Shown piece after piece: positions 55,123 through 64,000 of a stretch of 64,000 nucleotides of DNA; position 1 is the stretch's first letter; each line of letters begins with the position of its first letter. Source of the stretch: Oscillibacter sp. (GTDB taxonomy: Bacteria > Bacillota > Clostridia > Oscillospirales > Oscillospiraceae); assembly GCA_017526785.1 (NCBI GenBank), contig JAFXQV010000004.1:1-64000 (forward strand), given 5' to 3'. Position numbers and translations under genes: made by a program. Below the pieces are notes generated by a model that searched no databases, was not told the origin of the DNA, and worked only from the letters and a program-made list of their open reading frames with translations.

Positions 55123-56225
55123 AGTTTCCTTTTCGTAGGGTTCACATCGAAACGCGTTTCAAAGCGGAGAAAGTGTTCCGACGAGAGCCATTTTTTCAGC
55201 GTTACGCGTTCTATCGCCTGACGGGCGAAGTCTATCGTCATCCCCACGAAAAAAATCCCGGCGCATACGGCTAAGATTTGCGGAATCAGCACAGGCGAAT
55301 CCACTCTTTCCGTGAAGCGGCATAAGGTTTTCCATATCCATTGCCGGAGTATTCCATCGTGGAAAAGATAAATCCCAAAAGTAGTGGAAGCCACACAGTT
55401 TATCCATGAAACATAAGGAATATTCAGTTGCAGAAACGCGTAAAACGTGCTTACGCTCAGAATCAGCATAGGGATAGTATTAGGCGGCCAGAAATAGGCG
55501 ATTTCCTGCGTACTCCCCAACGCACGATTCAGCGCGTAAATCACGAAGATTGAACTCACCATAAAGGCGAACGTACCCAGAGCGCAGAGAAGCGGATACT
55601 TCATGAAGCGGGACGGCAACGGGTACAGGCGGATATACGCGCCTATGAAATATATAATGAAAAACCATATCAGCCGACTGTAATAGAGACTGCTTTCCGT
55701 ATTTCCTATGATTAACCCCCAAAAAGTGGGGATAACGCAGTATAGAGATAATAATGTGAATAGCAGACGCCGGAACGTTTTTTCGTCCATGCTTTTGATA
55801 AGCAGATTCATATAGGGGCTGAGCAGATAGATGATAACATAGGCCGTGGCGAACCAGTATTGAGAGCGGATAATGGGAAAGGCGCTTCTTTTCAGAACAA
55901 CCGCAAATCCGGAAAATTGAACCGCCCCGGTGTAAAAGGCGGCAAGATTTCCCAGCAAGGAGTAAAACAATACCTGCGCCAGCAGAAGAAACAGTTTCTT
56001 CCATTTAAAATGGCCGTTGACCTGAAAATATCCGCTTATCAGGACAAACAGATTCACGCCCCATTCCCCGAAAAACCAGAAAATCCGCACCGTTAGTATA
56101 TTATAGGTCAAATATGTGGGCGGGGGGTACAGGAGGAAGCCACTGTGGAAGGCGGCGTGAAAGACGATAATCAGGTACATACTGACAATACGCAACAGTT
56201 CCATATTGGATTGTCTTTTAGGCAT
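55119..56225 (-). CDS. Acyltransferase-3 family membrane protein inside the opp operon
   Basis: The 368-residue polytopic protein starts SNMELLRIVSMYLIIVFHAAFHSG with the H-A/N-H type catalytic region of acyltransferase-3 proteins, and has about ten hydrophobic segments. It lies between oppB and oppC, 15 bases after oppB, and overlaps oppC by 4 bases. It is more AT-rich than the opp genes, which suggests acquisition. Its likely role is O-acylation of an envelope glycan, not transport. It differs in sequence from the acyltransferase in the leu operon. Confidence 0.85.
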   Translation of the reverse strand: MPKRQSNMELLRIVSMYLIIVFHAAFHSGFLLYPPPTYLTYNILTVRIFWFFGEWGVNLFVLISGYFQVNGHFKWKKLFLLLAQVLFYSLLGNLAAFYTGAVQFSGFAVVLKRSAFPIIRSQYWFATAYVIIYLLSPYMNLLIKSMDEKTFRRLLFTLLSLYCVIPTFWGLIIGNTESSLYYSRLIWFFIIYFIGAYIRLYPLPSRFMKYPLLCALGTFAFMVSSIFVIYALNRALGSTQEIAYFWPPNTIPMLILSVSTFYAFLQLNIPYVSWINCVASTTFGIYLFHDGILRQWIWKTLCRFTERVDSPVLIPQILAVCAGIFFVGMTIDFARQAIERVTLKKWLSSEHFLRFETRFDVNPTKRKL

Positions 56226-56240
56226 ATGTTTTCACCTCTG

Positions 56241-57179
56241 TTAAATATCTGCGAGGCGCGGGTCAATGCGGACGTTGATTAAGTCCGCGACCGTGTTCGA
56301 CGCCACGACCCAAAAGGCCAGTATGACGACGATTGCCTGTACCACCGGGTAATCCCGGTTGGAAATCGACACCACGAGCATACGCCCCAAGCCCGGCACC
56401 CCGAAAACCTGTTCCACCACAATGACGCCCGCGACAATCTCGGCCATCATCTGCGCCAGAAACGCGACGGTTGGCGTCAGCGCGTTCTTGAGGACGTGCC
56501 GCCGGAGTACGGAACTCCGGTCACTGCCGCGTGAAATCGCCGTCCGGACGTAATCCCGGTTCAGTTCGCGCAGAAGCGTTCCGCGCAACATGCGCACGGT
56601 CATGGCGGTACGCGGAACCGCAATCGCCACGGCCGGGAACAGCAGGAAGCGCAACGCGTCCCCCGTCCGGGACAGCCCCGGGAACGCCCCCGGCGTGAAC
56701 CAGTGCAACGCCACGCCGAACACCCACGAGAGCAACAGCCCCGTGAAGAACGGCGGAACCGACATGCAGAACTGATTCAATAGTGTGTGCGCGACATCGA
56801 GCGGCGTACCCGCCCAGCGTACCACCAGCAATGACAGCGGAATCGAACACAGCACAATCAGCGCGAAACTCATGCCGCTTAGCAGTAACGACACAAGCAC
56901 TTTGTCGCGCAGAAGTCCGCCGACGTTCTGGCGGTACGTCAGGGAATCGCCCAAGTTTCCGGTTGCGAAGCCCGAAAGCCATTCGGCGTAGCGGACGGCG
57001 AAGGGGCGGTTGAGGCCGAGTTCCTCCCGGAGTGCCGCGACGCGTTCGGGGGTGGCCTGCGTGCCTAAACGCGCCTCCGCCGCGCTCCCGGATATCCCCG
57101 AGAACGCCGCGAAGGTGCAAAGCGACACTAAAAACATCGTCAGCAACAGCGCCGAAAGACGCCGGAACGCGTATTTCAT
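56241..57179 (-). CDS. oppB: Oligopeptide ABC transporter permease (OppB/DppB-like)
   Basis: The 312-residue permease has the N-terminal membrane helix, RYAEWLSGFATGNLGDSLTYRQNV, and the EAA loop LNRDYVRTAISRGSDRSSVLRRHVLKNALTP followed by VEQVFGVPGLGRML, all typical of OppB. It overlaps oppA by 4 bases at the upstream side. Confidence 0.92.
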   Translation of the reverse strand: MKYAFRRLSALLLTMFLVSLCTFAAFSGISGSAAEARLGTQATPERVAALREELGLNRPFAVRYAEWLSGFATGNLGDSLTYRQNVGGLLRDKVLVSLLLSGMSFALIVLCSIPLSLLVVRWAGTPLDVAHTLLNQFCMSVPPFFTGLLLSWVFGVALHWFTPGAFPGLSRTGDALRFLLFPAVAIAVPRTAMTVRMLRGTLLRELNRDYVRTAISRGSDRSSVLRRHVLKNALTPTVAFLAQMMAEIVAGVIVVEQVFGVPGLGRMLVVSISNRDYPVVQAIVVILAFWVVASNTVADLINVRIDPRLADI

Positions 57180-58699
57180 GATTCCCAGTGAAGCCCGTAC
57201 AGGTCAAGCACGTAAATCGGGTAGAACCGGACGCCCGCCAGTCCGTGCCGAACCGCTAACAGGTCGGCCATGTCCTGAATGTAGACGTTGGCGGCGTTTT
57301 CGGTGAGGTTGCGTTCCATGGCGCGGTAGACCTCTGTCTGTTCGTCGTCGTCGGTGCATGCCTGCGCCTGCTGAAAGAGGTTGTCGTAGGCCTCGTTATT
57401 GTAGTTGATGAAGTTGTTCCCCGCCGTGGACGTGAAGCGCTCCAAGAGCGCCCGCGCCGTCATGGTCGACGCGTCCACGCCGATGACCGTTGATTCAAAA
57501 TTCCGCCCGGTGTAGGTCTCACTGAGCCACGTTTCCCACTCCACGGGGAGAATCTCCGCGCGTACGCCGACTTCCTTTAACTGCTCCACGATAACCTGCG
57601 CCGTGTCGATATGCGGCTGATAGTTCGAGGGTACGGTAATCGTCATGGAGAATCCGTCGGGGTATCCGGCGGCGGCAAGCAGTTCTTTGGCCTTTTCGGT
57701 GTCGTGGGGGTAGTAGTCCGTGAGTGCGTCGTCGAAGTATTTGCTGAAAGCCGGGTACATGCTGGAACCAATCGGGAAGCCGAAGCCGTCAAAGGCAAGG
57801 TCGATAATCGCCTGCTTGTCAACGGCGTAACAAAGCGCCTGCCGGACGCGCACATCATTGAACGGCTCCACGGCGTTGTTGAGGTAGAGCGCCTGAACCA
57901 GATTCATCGCGCCCTGTTCAATGGCAAAGTCCGCGGTGAGCTGTTGCGCCTGCGTAATGGTCAAGTGCGCGAACAAGTCCACGGCTCCGCTCTGCAAACT
58001 CATCAGGATACTGTCGGCGTTCTCGATGACGCGGCAAGTGACCGTTTTGAGCGCCGCCGCGCCGCCCCAGTAGTCGTCGAAGCGTTCCAGAACCACGGAC
58101 TCCTGCGCCGTACGCGACACGAACCGGAATGGCCCCGTGCCGACTGGCGCGGTGTCCTGTTGGTCGTAGTCCGCCGGGATAACCGCCGCCGTCAGATACG
58201 ACAAGAACTCGTTCGACGGTTCCGCGAGCCGCAGAATGACCGTCATTTCGTCGGGCGTCTCCATAGCGGTAATGTTCGAGAGCGCGTCCACGGTCACGAT
58301 ATCCGCCGCGCCCGACGTACCCGACGCCCGCTCCAGCGAGTACACCACATCCGCCGCCGTGACAATCGCGCCGTTGTGGAACTTCACGCCCGGCCGGAGG
58401 CGGAACGTGTATGCAAGTCTGTCCTCGGAAATCGTCCAGTTCTCGGCGAGCGCGGGGAGGAGGTCTCCCGACGGCGCGGGCTTCACAAGCCCCTCAAACA
58501 CGTTGAACATGATTTCTTTCGTTCCTGCCGCCACCATTTTGTGGGGGTCAAGACTGTCGAGGTCCTGCGCAATGCCGACGTACAATTCATCGGCGTGCGC
58601 GGCTTCCTGTTCGGGCGGGTTTCCGCCGCTTCCACAGCCTGTCAGCAGGCCGCAGAACAGCGCCGCGCCCGCAAGAAGCGCGAGAAAGGTTCTTTTCAT
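57176..58699 (-). CDS. oppA: Peptide-binding lipoprotein (OppA/DppA-like, SBP_bac_5)
   Basis: The 507-residue extracellular substrate-binding lipoprotein has lipobox LLTGC (C22) and the family pattern LDPHKMVAAGTKEIMFNVFEGLVK, WTISEDRLAYTFRLRPGVKFHNG and DVRVRQALCYAVDK. It is first in the operon and GAAAGGAG precedes the ATG. The ligand is uncertain: peptides are most common, but nickel and heme are known for relatives. Confidence 0.93.
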   Translation of the reverse strand: MKRTFLALLAGAALFCGLLTGCGSGGNPPEQEAAHADELYVGIAQDLDSLDPHKMVAAGTKEIMFNVFEGLVKPAPSGDLLPALAENWTISEDRLAYTFRLRPGVKFHNGAIVTAADVVYSLERASGTSGAADIVTVDALSNITAMETPDEMTVILRLAEPSNEFLSYLTAAVIPADYDQQDTAPVGTGPFRFVSRTAQESVVLERFDDYWGGAAALKTVTCRVIENADSILMSLQSGAVDLFAHLTITQAQQLTADFAIEQGAMNLVQALYLNNAVEPFNDVRVRQALCYAVDKQAIIDLAFDGFGFPIGSSMYPAFSKYFDDALTDYYPHDTEKAKELLAAAGYPDGFSMTITVPSNYQPHIDTAQVIVEQLKEVGVRAEILPVEWETWLSETYTGRNFESTVIGVDASTMTARALLERFTSTAGNNFINYNNEAYDNLFQQAQACTDDDEQTEVYRAMERNLTENAANVYIQDMADLLAVRHGLAGVRFYPIYVLDLYGLHWES

Positions 58700-58742
58700 G
58701 TCGTGTACTCCTTTCCATCACTGCCGCGTAGGGTCAGTGTGA

Positions 58743-58808
58743 CAAAAAGCCCGTGGGGGCGTTCACCCCACAAGGCGGTATTGTACAGGATTTCCGCGTC
58801 AATTGCAA
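58743..58808 (-). promoter_or_regulatory. opp operon promoter and leader hairpin
   Basis: On the minus strand: TTGCAA (58808-58803), 17-base spacer, TACAAT (58785-58780). A GTGGGG/CCCCAC hairpin (58753-58771) follows at once and ends CTTTTTG, so early termination is possible. Confidence 0.65.
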
Positions 58809-58960
58809 GCCCTTTACGCGTACGCGGTTTCTGGCATAATTTGTTTGCCCGACGCGCGGAAAGTATCATTACTTTGCACAAACTTCCGCGCTGAACTTTG
58901 AGCAATATGTGAAAAAGAGACACTTTTTTGTTCAAGCGCCCGAGAAAATCGGCAAGGCGA
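58809..58960. other. Intergenic stretch upstream of opp
   Basis: I see no gene, repeat or RNA here. It lies between two divergent promoters. Confidence 0.6.
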
Positions 58961-58989
58961 TTGACGAAACGCCCCGAAAGTGGTAAAGT
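58961..58989 (+). promoter_or_regulatory. Promoter of the mutL-miaA-hfq cluster
   Basis: TTGACG (58961-58966), 17-base spacer, TAAAGT (58984-58989). Confidence 0.65.
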
Positions 58990-59096
58990 GACGTGACTTC
59001 TTTGTGAACGCTGACAACGCGGGATAATCGCGCGACCCGGAGAGGCGGCGAACTGCGCGGGGCATGCGCGCAGTTTCACGGAAAGGATATGAGGCC

Positions 59097-59531
59097 ATGT
59101 CGGGGGAAATCACGGTCAAGGAGCGGAACCGGAAAGCGGAACTTGCGGCGTTTGCGGCGGCGTTCGCGCTGACAATGCTTGTACTCCGCTTTCTGGATGT
59201 CGGCGGCGCGGTACGCGGGGCGGCGGGCGCGGTGACGGCGTATGTAGTGTGCCGGGCGGCGTACGGACGCCTGAACCCGTCCGGGAACGTCCGCCGGATT
59301 GCGTGGACGCTCTCCGAGACGGAACTTGTCATAGACGGCGGGGCGATTCCGTGCGCGTCGATTCGGAATGTGTACTGCTGGCCGAACCGCGACGCCTTCG
59401 GGCATGAGTACCCCGGGCGCGTGGTCAATATCGAGACCGACCGCAAAAATACGCTTCTGCGTTCGGCCGACACCGACGACGCCGGGCGGGAATTAGAAGC
59501 GCTTGTCCGCGCTTTGCGAAAGGCGGAATAA
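59097..59531 (+). CDS. Small membrane protein of unknown function
   Basis: The 144-residue protein has two hydrophobic segments (about 12-32 and 38-55) followed by a soluble beta-rich domain (IAWTLSETELVIDGGAIPCASIRNVYCW), in layout like PH-like or YcxB-like proteins. I do not assign a family. ATG 59097 has GAGG just upstream; ATG 59064 is possible. mutL starts 2 bases after its stop, so they share a transcript. Confidence 0.65.
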   Translation: MSGEITVKERNRKAELAAFAAAFALTMLVLRFLDVGGAVRGAAGAVTAYVVCRAAYGRLNPSGNVRRIAWTLSETELVIDGGAIPCASIRNVYCWPNRDAFGHEYPGRVVNIETDRKNTLLRSADTDDAGRELEALVRALRKAE

Positions 59532-59533
59532 TC

Positions 59534-61522
59534 ATGGCGAGCATTCGGGTATTGGAACATCACGTAGCGGAGTTAATCGCGGCGGGGGAGGTTGTCGAGC
59601 GCCCCGCGAGCGTGGTTAAGGAACTTGTCGAGAACGCCATTGACGCGCAGAGTAAGACAATCAGCGTGTCGATTGAGCGCGGGGGCATGCGCTGTATCAC
59701 CGTCCGGGACGACGGAATCGGGATAGCGCCCGGCGAACTCCCGACGGCGTTTCTGCGCCACGCCACAAGCAAAGTACGCTCCGCCGACGACCTCGGCTGT
59801 ATCGAGACGCTGGGCTTTCGCGGGGAGGCTTTGGCGGCTGTCTGCGCCGTCAGCCGCGTGGAGATACAGACCCGTCAGCGCGGCGCGGAAATCGGCTGCA
59901 GGCTGTGCGTGGAGGGCGGCGAGTTCGGAAGCGTCGAGGACGCCGGAACCCCCGACGGCACCGTGATTACCGTCCGGGACTTGTTCTACAACACCCCGGC
60001 GCGGCTGAAGTTCATGCGCAAGGACAGCGCGGAGACCGCCGCCATTAACGGACTCGTGCAACATCTGGCGCTGTCACATCCTGACATTGCGTTTCGCTTC
60101 GACAAGGACGGCGTGAACGCGTTCCGGACGCCCGGAGACGGAAACTTACTATCGGCGATTTACGCGGCGTACGGGCGGGAATTCGCGCGTTCCCTGTTGC
60201 CGATAGAGGGGCGCGGCGGCGACATTGTGGTATCGGGCTTCGCCACGTCCCCGGCGTACGGACGCGGTTCCCGCGCCATGCAGATGTTTTTCCTGAACGG
60301 ACGCTTTATCAAGTCGCAACTGCTGACGGCGGCCTTGGAAGAGGCGTACCGGAATCAGATGTTGAAGGGCAAATTTCCGGGCTGTGTGCTGTCCGTGACC
60401 ATGCCCGCGCACATGGTCGACGTAAACGTGCACCCCGCGAAAACGGAAGTCAAATTTTCGCGGGAGCAGGACGTATTCCGGGCTGTGTACCACACCGTGT
60501 TGGACGACCTGAACGCGAAAGGCGGCGCTGTCACGCCGCAAGCGCCACAAAAGCCTGTCACGCCGCAAGCGCCACGAAAAAACGTGCCGGAACGCGCCGC
60601 GCCGTTTTTCCGGAGCATGGACGCGAAAGCGTACCGTCAGGAGGCCGCGACGAAAAACCGTTTCACGGACGTGGAGACAATCCCCGTACCCGCGACATCG
60701 GTGCCAGTGCCGGACATGTTCGCGGCGGCAGTTCCGGACGCGCCGGAACTGTCCATGACGCCGGACACGCTGGAAGTCCCGCCGGGGTTCGCCGACGCGC
60801 CGGGATTGTCCGCGGTTCCGGACACGCCCGAACCGTCCGCAGTTCCGGACACGCCGGAAGCGTCCGCAGTCCCCGACACGCCGGAAGCGTCCGCAGTCCC
60901 CGACACGCCGAAAAAGCCGTCCATTCCCGGACAGCGCGACATTCTCCCCGAACCCCGTACCGCGCCGTGGCGCATTGCCGGGGAAGTGCTGGCGACGTAC
61001 ATTGTCTGTGAGGACGCGTCCGGGAACCTGTTCCTGATTGACAAGCACGCCGCGCATGAACGCGTCCGCTTTGACGCGTTGCAGGCCGGCGACGCCCCGC
61101 CCATGCCGCAGACGCTGTTAAAGCCCGTGGCCGTGGAGCTGTCGCGGGAGGACACCGCGCTGTTGCTGGACAATCTGGAAGCGCTGGAAGCGCTGGGATT
61201 TTCGTATGAGGACTTCGGCGGGAATACGTTACTGGTACGCGAGATTCCGTCCGACATCGACCCGGGCGACATTACCGCCACGTTGGAGGAACTGTCCGAG
61301 GACTTGCGCGGCGGCCGCAGTACCGCCGAGCGCCGGGAGGCCTTATACCGGACAATGGCGTGCAAGTCGGCGATTCGGGGCGGCGAGGACACGTCGCCGC
61401 GGGAATTGCGCGCCCTTGTGGACAAAGTCCAGAGCGGGGAAGTGCGGTACTGCCCGCACGGACGCCCCGTCGCCGCAAAAATCACGAAATTGGAGATTGA
61501 AAAACTTTTCAAAAGGGTATAA
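59534..61522 (+). CDS. mutL: DNA mismatch repair protein MutL
   Basis: MutL couples mismatch recognition to strand incision. The 662-residue protein has the GHKL ATPase (E33/N34 in ELVENAIDAQ, DDGIGI, TLGFRGEAL). A long Pro-rich linker (about 330-470) has PDTPEASAV repeats, and the endonuclease domain has DKHAAHERVRFD (503-514), ACKSAIRGGED and CPHGRP. The endonuclease motif normally ends in Glu; here it is Asp. No mutS is in the window. It is followed after 160 bases by miaA. Confidence 0.95.
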   Translation: MASIRVLEHHVAELIAAGEVVERPASVVKELVENAIDAQSKTISVSIERGGMRCITVRDDGIGIAPGELPTAFLRHATSKVRSADDLGCIETLGFRGEALAAVCAVSRVEIQTRQRGAEIGCRLCVEGGEFGSVEDAGTPDGTVITVRDLFYNTPARLKFMRKDSAETAAINGLVQHLALSHPDIAFRFDKDGVNAFRTPGDGNLLSAIYAAYGREFARSLLPIEGRGGDIVVSGFATSPAYGRGSRAMQMFFLNGRFIKSQLLTAALEEAYRNQMLKGKFPGCVLSVTMPAHMVDVNVHPAKTEVKFSREQDVFRAVYHTVLDDLNAKGGAVTPQAPQKPVTPQAPRKNVPERAAPFFRSMDAKAYRQEAATKNRFTDVETIPVPATSVPVPDMFAAAVPDAPELSMTPDTLEVPPGFADAPGLSAVPDTPEPSAVPDTPEASAVPDTPEASAVPDTPKKPSIPGQRDILPEPRTAPWRIAGEVLATYIVCEDASGNLFLIDKHAAHERVRFDALQAGDAPPMPQTLLKPVAVELSREDTALLLDNLEALEALGFSYEDFGGNTLLVREIPSDIDPGDITATLEELSEDLRGGRSTAERREALYRTMACKSAIRGGEDTSPRELRALVDKVQSGEVRYCPHGRPVAAKITKLEIEKLFKRV

Positions 61523-61682
61523 AATGCGTTGCCATAGCGTGACACGCTGCCGCCCGGGCGGCGGGGCGGATGTTTCAATTGTGCAATGTCTAAATTTTTT
61601 CGCCGCGACCCCGAAAAAATCCGCCGATTTTACGAATTATCTTAATGAAATATGCCCATGTCGCGGGAGAGGAGGCGCTGGC

Positions 61683-62624
61683 ATGCCCGAGCCGATAATC
61701 TGTGTCACGGGGCCGACCGGCTGTGGCAAAACCGCATTGGGCGTCGCGCTGGCCGAACGCTTCCACGGGGAAGTAGTCTCCGCCGACTCCATGCAGATTT
61801 ACCGGGGCATGGCTATCGGTTCCGCCGCGCCGACCCCCGGCGAAATGCGCGGCGTCCCACATCACATGATAGCCGTTGCCGACCCTGCGGAATCATGGTC
61901 AGTGGCGCGTTACGTGGACGCCGCCGCGCCGATTGTCGACGACATTCTTGCACGCGGGAAACGTCCGCTACTGGTCGGCGGTACCGGGCTTTGGATGGAG
62001 GCGCTGCTGCGTCAACACGGATTCGCGCCCGGCAAGAGCGGCGGCCAGACCCGGCGCGCGTTAGAGGACGAACTGCGCCGCGACGGAATCGCGCCGTTGT
62101 TGCGCGAACTCCGCGCCGTCGACCCCGACGCCGCCGCGCGGATTCACCCCGCCGACGAAAAGCGCGTCCTCCGCGCCTTGGAGGTCTACCGTGAGACCGG
62201 AACCACGATTACGGCGCACAATGCCGCCACGCGTTCCCTGCCGCCGCGCTACCGCGCCGTTTGGCTGGGTCTGCGTTACCGCGACCGCGACGAGATGAAG
62301 GCCGCCTTAGACCGCCGCGTAGACCGCATGATGGAGGCCGGACTGCTGGAAGAAGTCCGGGTACTCGCGGCGCGCGTGCCGCGTGACGCCACCGCGCTGC
62401 AGGCTATCGGGTACAAGGAACTCCTGCCCGTACTCGACGGCGAAAAGACATTAGCGGATGGCGTCGCGGAGGTCAAACTTCGTACCCGGCAGTACGCCAA
62501 ACGCCAGTTGACGTGGTTCCGGCGCAACCGGGACATTTACTGGCTGGAACGCTGGGAGGGGCGGGATTTTTCAGAGATAGTCCGAGTTTCGACAGATTAT
62601 TGCTTAGGGAATGGCGTATGCTAA
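61683..62624 (+). CDS. miaA: tRNA dimethylallyltransferase MiaA
   Basis: MiaA prenylates A37 of tRNAs that read codons starting with U. The 313-residue protein has the P-loop GPTGCGKT (10-17), ADSMQIYRGM, the VGGTGLWMEALL block and the C-terminal RTRQYAKRQLTWFR motif. ATG 61683 has GGAGG (61671-61675) upstream; the longer open frame runs through mutL and is rejected. Order mutL-miaA-hfq is as in many bacteria. Confidence 0.96.
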   Translation: MPEPIICVTGPTGCGKTALGVALAERFHGEVVSADSMQIYRGMAIGSAAPTPGEMRGVPHHMIAVADPAESWSVARYVDAAAPIVDDILARGKRPLLVGGTGLWMEALLRQHGFAPGKSGGQTRRALEDELRRDGIAPLLRELRAVDPDAAARIHPADEKRVLRALEVYRETGTTITAHNAATRSLPPRYRAVWLGLRYRDRDEMKAALDRRVDRMMEAGLLEEVRVLAARVPRDATALQAIGYKELLPVLDGEKTLADGVAEVKLRTRQYAKRQLTWFRRNRDIYWLERWEGRDFSEIVRVSTDYCLGNGVC

Positions 62625-62671
62625 GAGCGCGGACAGGCTGTCCGCGTCGCGCGCCGTTCCGGACGGACGCC

Positions 62672-62693
62672 GTACGGGAGAGGTACCCCGTAC
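62672..62693 (+). promoter_or_regulatory. Hairpin in the miaA-hfq gap
   Basis: A 7-bp stem GTACGGG (62672-62678) with CCCGTAC (62687-62693). A second hairpin (CGCGGACA/TGTCCGCG, 62632-62650) lies upstream. They may tune hfq expression. Confidence 0.4.
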
Positions 62694-62741
62694 CGCGTGC
62701 GCCCGGTCACGGGGCGACAAACAGAAAAAGGAGTGTTAGAC

Positions 62742-62978
62742 ATGCAGAGTAAGGCCAATTTACAGGAACTTTTCCTCATCCGCGCAAGGCGCGACAGAAT
62801 CCCCGTCACGATGTTTCTCATGAACGGCTTTCAGATGCGCGGCGTCATTGTGGGCTTTGACGCCTGCGCCGTGATTCTCGACAGCGAGGGACGCCAGCAG
62901 ATGATTTACAAGCACGCCATTTCCACCATTGCCCCGTCCCGCCCCGTCGACCTGACCGAAGAGCGCGCCTTCCTGTAA
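62742..62978 (+). CDS. hfq: RNA chaperone Hfq
   Basis: The 78-residue Hfq has Sm1 ([20 protein letters not shown]) and Sm2 ([14 protein letters not shown]) and no long acidic tail. Hfq hexamers bind small RNAs and mRNAs. ATG 62742 has AAAAAGGAG upstream; the 15-codon upstream extension in frame lacks a signal. It follows miaA in the conserved order. Confidence 0.97.
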   Translation: MQSKANLQELFLIRARRDRIPVTMFLMNGFQMRGVIVGFDACAVILDSEGRQQMIYKHAISTIAPSRPVDLTEERAFL

Positions 62979-62996
62979 CAGTCCAAACCTACATCA

Positions 62997-63018
62997 CCGG
63001 AGCGCTTACACGCTCCGG
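62997..63018 (+). terminator. Hairpin after hfq
   Basis: An 8-bp stem CCGGAGCG (62997-63004) with CGCTCCGG (63011-63018), followed by ACTTTCC. Confidence 0.6.
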
Positions 63019-63051
63019 ACTTTCCGTAAAGACAGAGAGGGGTTACCGCCG

Positions 63052-64000
63052 ATGAATATACGCCGCTGGGGGTTCCGCCTGCTGGTGGGGCTTCTGGTAC
63101 TGTTGTCGTCCGCTTACTTCGGAATCCAGACCTACCGCTACTTCAACGACCCCTTTTCGACCACGGTCGTGTGGCTCTACCGCTTCGAGGAGAGCATGGA
63201 ACTCAACGGCTGTGTCGTCCGGGAGGAGGCCGCGCTGTCGGTCGACGACGGAACGTTTGTGCGTCCGAGCCGCGCCGAGGGCGAGCGCGTTTCCGTACAC
63301 GGCACCGTGGCACGGGTCTACGCCGACCAAGACGCACTGCGCATGCAGACGGAGACCGACGCCGTGGAGCGCCGTCTGGAGCAGTTGCGCTACGCGCGGG
63401 CGACCGCCACGGGCGCGGAGGTGTCGTCCCGGATGGACAGCCAGATTTTCCAGACGATGTTACAGCACCGCGCCGCGCTGTCGGCGGGGCGTCTCGACCG
63501 CGCCCGCGAACAGGGGGCGCAACTCCGCGCCATGGTTCTAAAGCGCGACTATACCCCCGTCGACCTCGACAACCTTGACATGGAAATCGGGGAACTGGAA
63601 AGCTCGCTGGAATCCCTGCGGAGCCGCGCCGAAACGGAAGTGCGCAAAATCACGGCGTCGCGCTCGGGGCTGTACTCGTCGGTCACGGACGGCTACGAGG
63701 CGCTTCTGACCCCCGCGACACTCCCGCAACTGACGCCCTCCGCCTTCGCGGCGCTTGACCCCGACGAACAAGCGATATCCCCCGCCGGGAAACTCGTCTA
63801 CGGCGACTACTGGTACTACGCCGCCATACTGCCCATGGAGCGCGTGGAGGAACTGCGCACCCGCGCGGCGTCCGCGTCGCCGGTACTGCGCTTCACGCGG
63901 GGCATTGACCGCGACTTTCCGGTGGAACTCTACATGGTCGGCAACGAGGAGAACGGACGCGCCGTCGTGGTGCTGCGCTGCAAGGAGTATCTGTCCGACG
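63052..64000 (+). CDS. HlyD-like membrane-anchored adaptor, 3' end cut by the window edge
   Basis: About 316 residues are visible. An N-terminal membrane segment (about 7-25) is followed by an extracytoplasmic part with YRFEESMELNGCVVREEAALS and RVSVHGTVARVY, which resembles the barrel-sandwich hybrid of HlyD-type adaptors. A long helical hairpin (about 100-215) follows. This is a known Clostridia gene type, often near cell-division genes. AGAGGGG lies 9 bases before the ATG. Its role is not clear without the rest. Confidence 0.78.
   Translation, partial: MNIRRWGFRLLVGLLVLLSSAYFGIQTYRYFNDPFSTTVVWLYRFEESMELNGCVVREEAALSVDDGTFVRPSRAEGERVSVHGTVARVYADQDALRMQTETDAVERRLEQLRYARATATGAEVSSRMDSQIFQTMLQHRAALSAGRLDRAREQGAQLRAMVLKRDYTPVDLDNLDMEIGELESSLESLRSRAETEVRKITASRSGLYSSVTDGYEALLTPATLPQLTPSAFAALDPDEQAISPAGKLVYGDYWYYAAILPMERVEELRTRAASASPVLRFTRGIDRDFPVELYMVGNEENGRAVVVLRCKEYLSD

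Overview
The window reads as a chromosomal segment of a moderately GC-rich Clostridia-type Firmicute, most like gut Oscillospiraceae. The signs are AGGAGG-type ribosome binding sites, T-box leaders in front of leuA and cysE, S-layer-homology (SLH) surface proteins, a class A rnpB, a VTC/DUF4956/CotH operon, an ECF transporter S component, a YitT protein and a mutL-miaA-hfq cluster. This is inference from gene content; no 16S gene is present.

Region 1-16.3 kb: the end of one Gly-linker surface protein, an SLH protein, mutY with a PflX-like radical SAM gene, ilvC-ilvD with a DUF815-type ATPase, a secreted CAP/Big2/DUF285 protein, a DUF1858 redox protein with an inverted-repeat promoter, and trmK-nif3-yebC. 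rnpB follows on the minus strand and shares a bidirectional terminator with yebC.

Region 17-29.5 kb: a VTC polyphosphate polymerase/DUF4956/CotH operon, a convergent GH32 gene, then a T-box-controlled leucine operon (leuA, Uma2, acyltransferase-3, leuC, leuD, leuB), and an orphan PqqD-like gene with its own promoter.

Region 29.5-46.7 kb: a metallophosphoesterase, an MBOAT/SGNH O-acylation pair, a YitT protein, a T-box-controlled cysE-cysS pair, a Suv3-like RNA helicase, a BspA-type leucine-rich repeat gene with a 59-residue partner gene, an ECF S component, a ModA lipoprotein, a DUF4231 membrane protein with a long acidic N-terminus, gapA with a Rex-like palindrome, and a small unknown protein.

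Region 46.9-52.8 kb: five tRNA genes (Val, Asp, Phe, Gly, Cys), then accessory genes: an AAA ATPase overlapping a TOPRIM/DUF4276-like gene (candidate two-gene defence module), a large membrane protein, and an orphan type I specificity subunit (hsdS).

Region 52.8-64 kb: a minus-strand oligopeptide ABC transporter operon interrupted in frame by an acyltransferase-3 gene, then a small membrane protein, mutL, miaA, hfq and the start of an HlyD-like adaptor. Branched-chain amino acid and cysteine synthesis are controlled by amino-acid-sensing leaders, and several conserved operons carry inserted accessory genes. The most unusual material is the ATPase/TOPRIM-like module, the acyltransferase insertions and the structured intergenic region upstream of the BspA gene.
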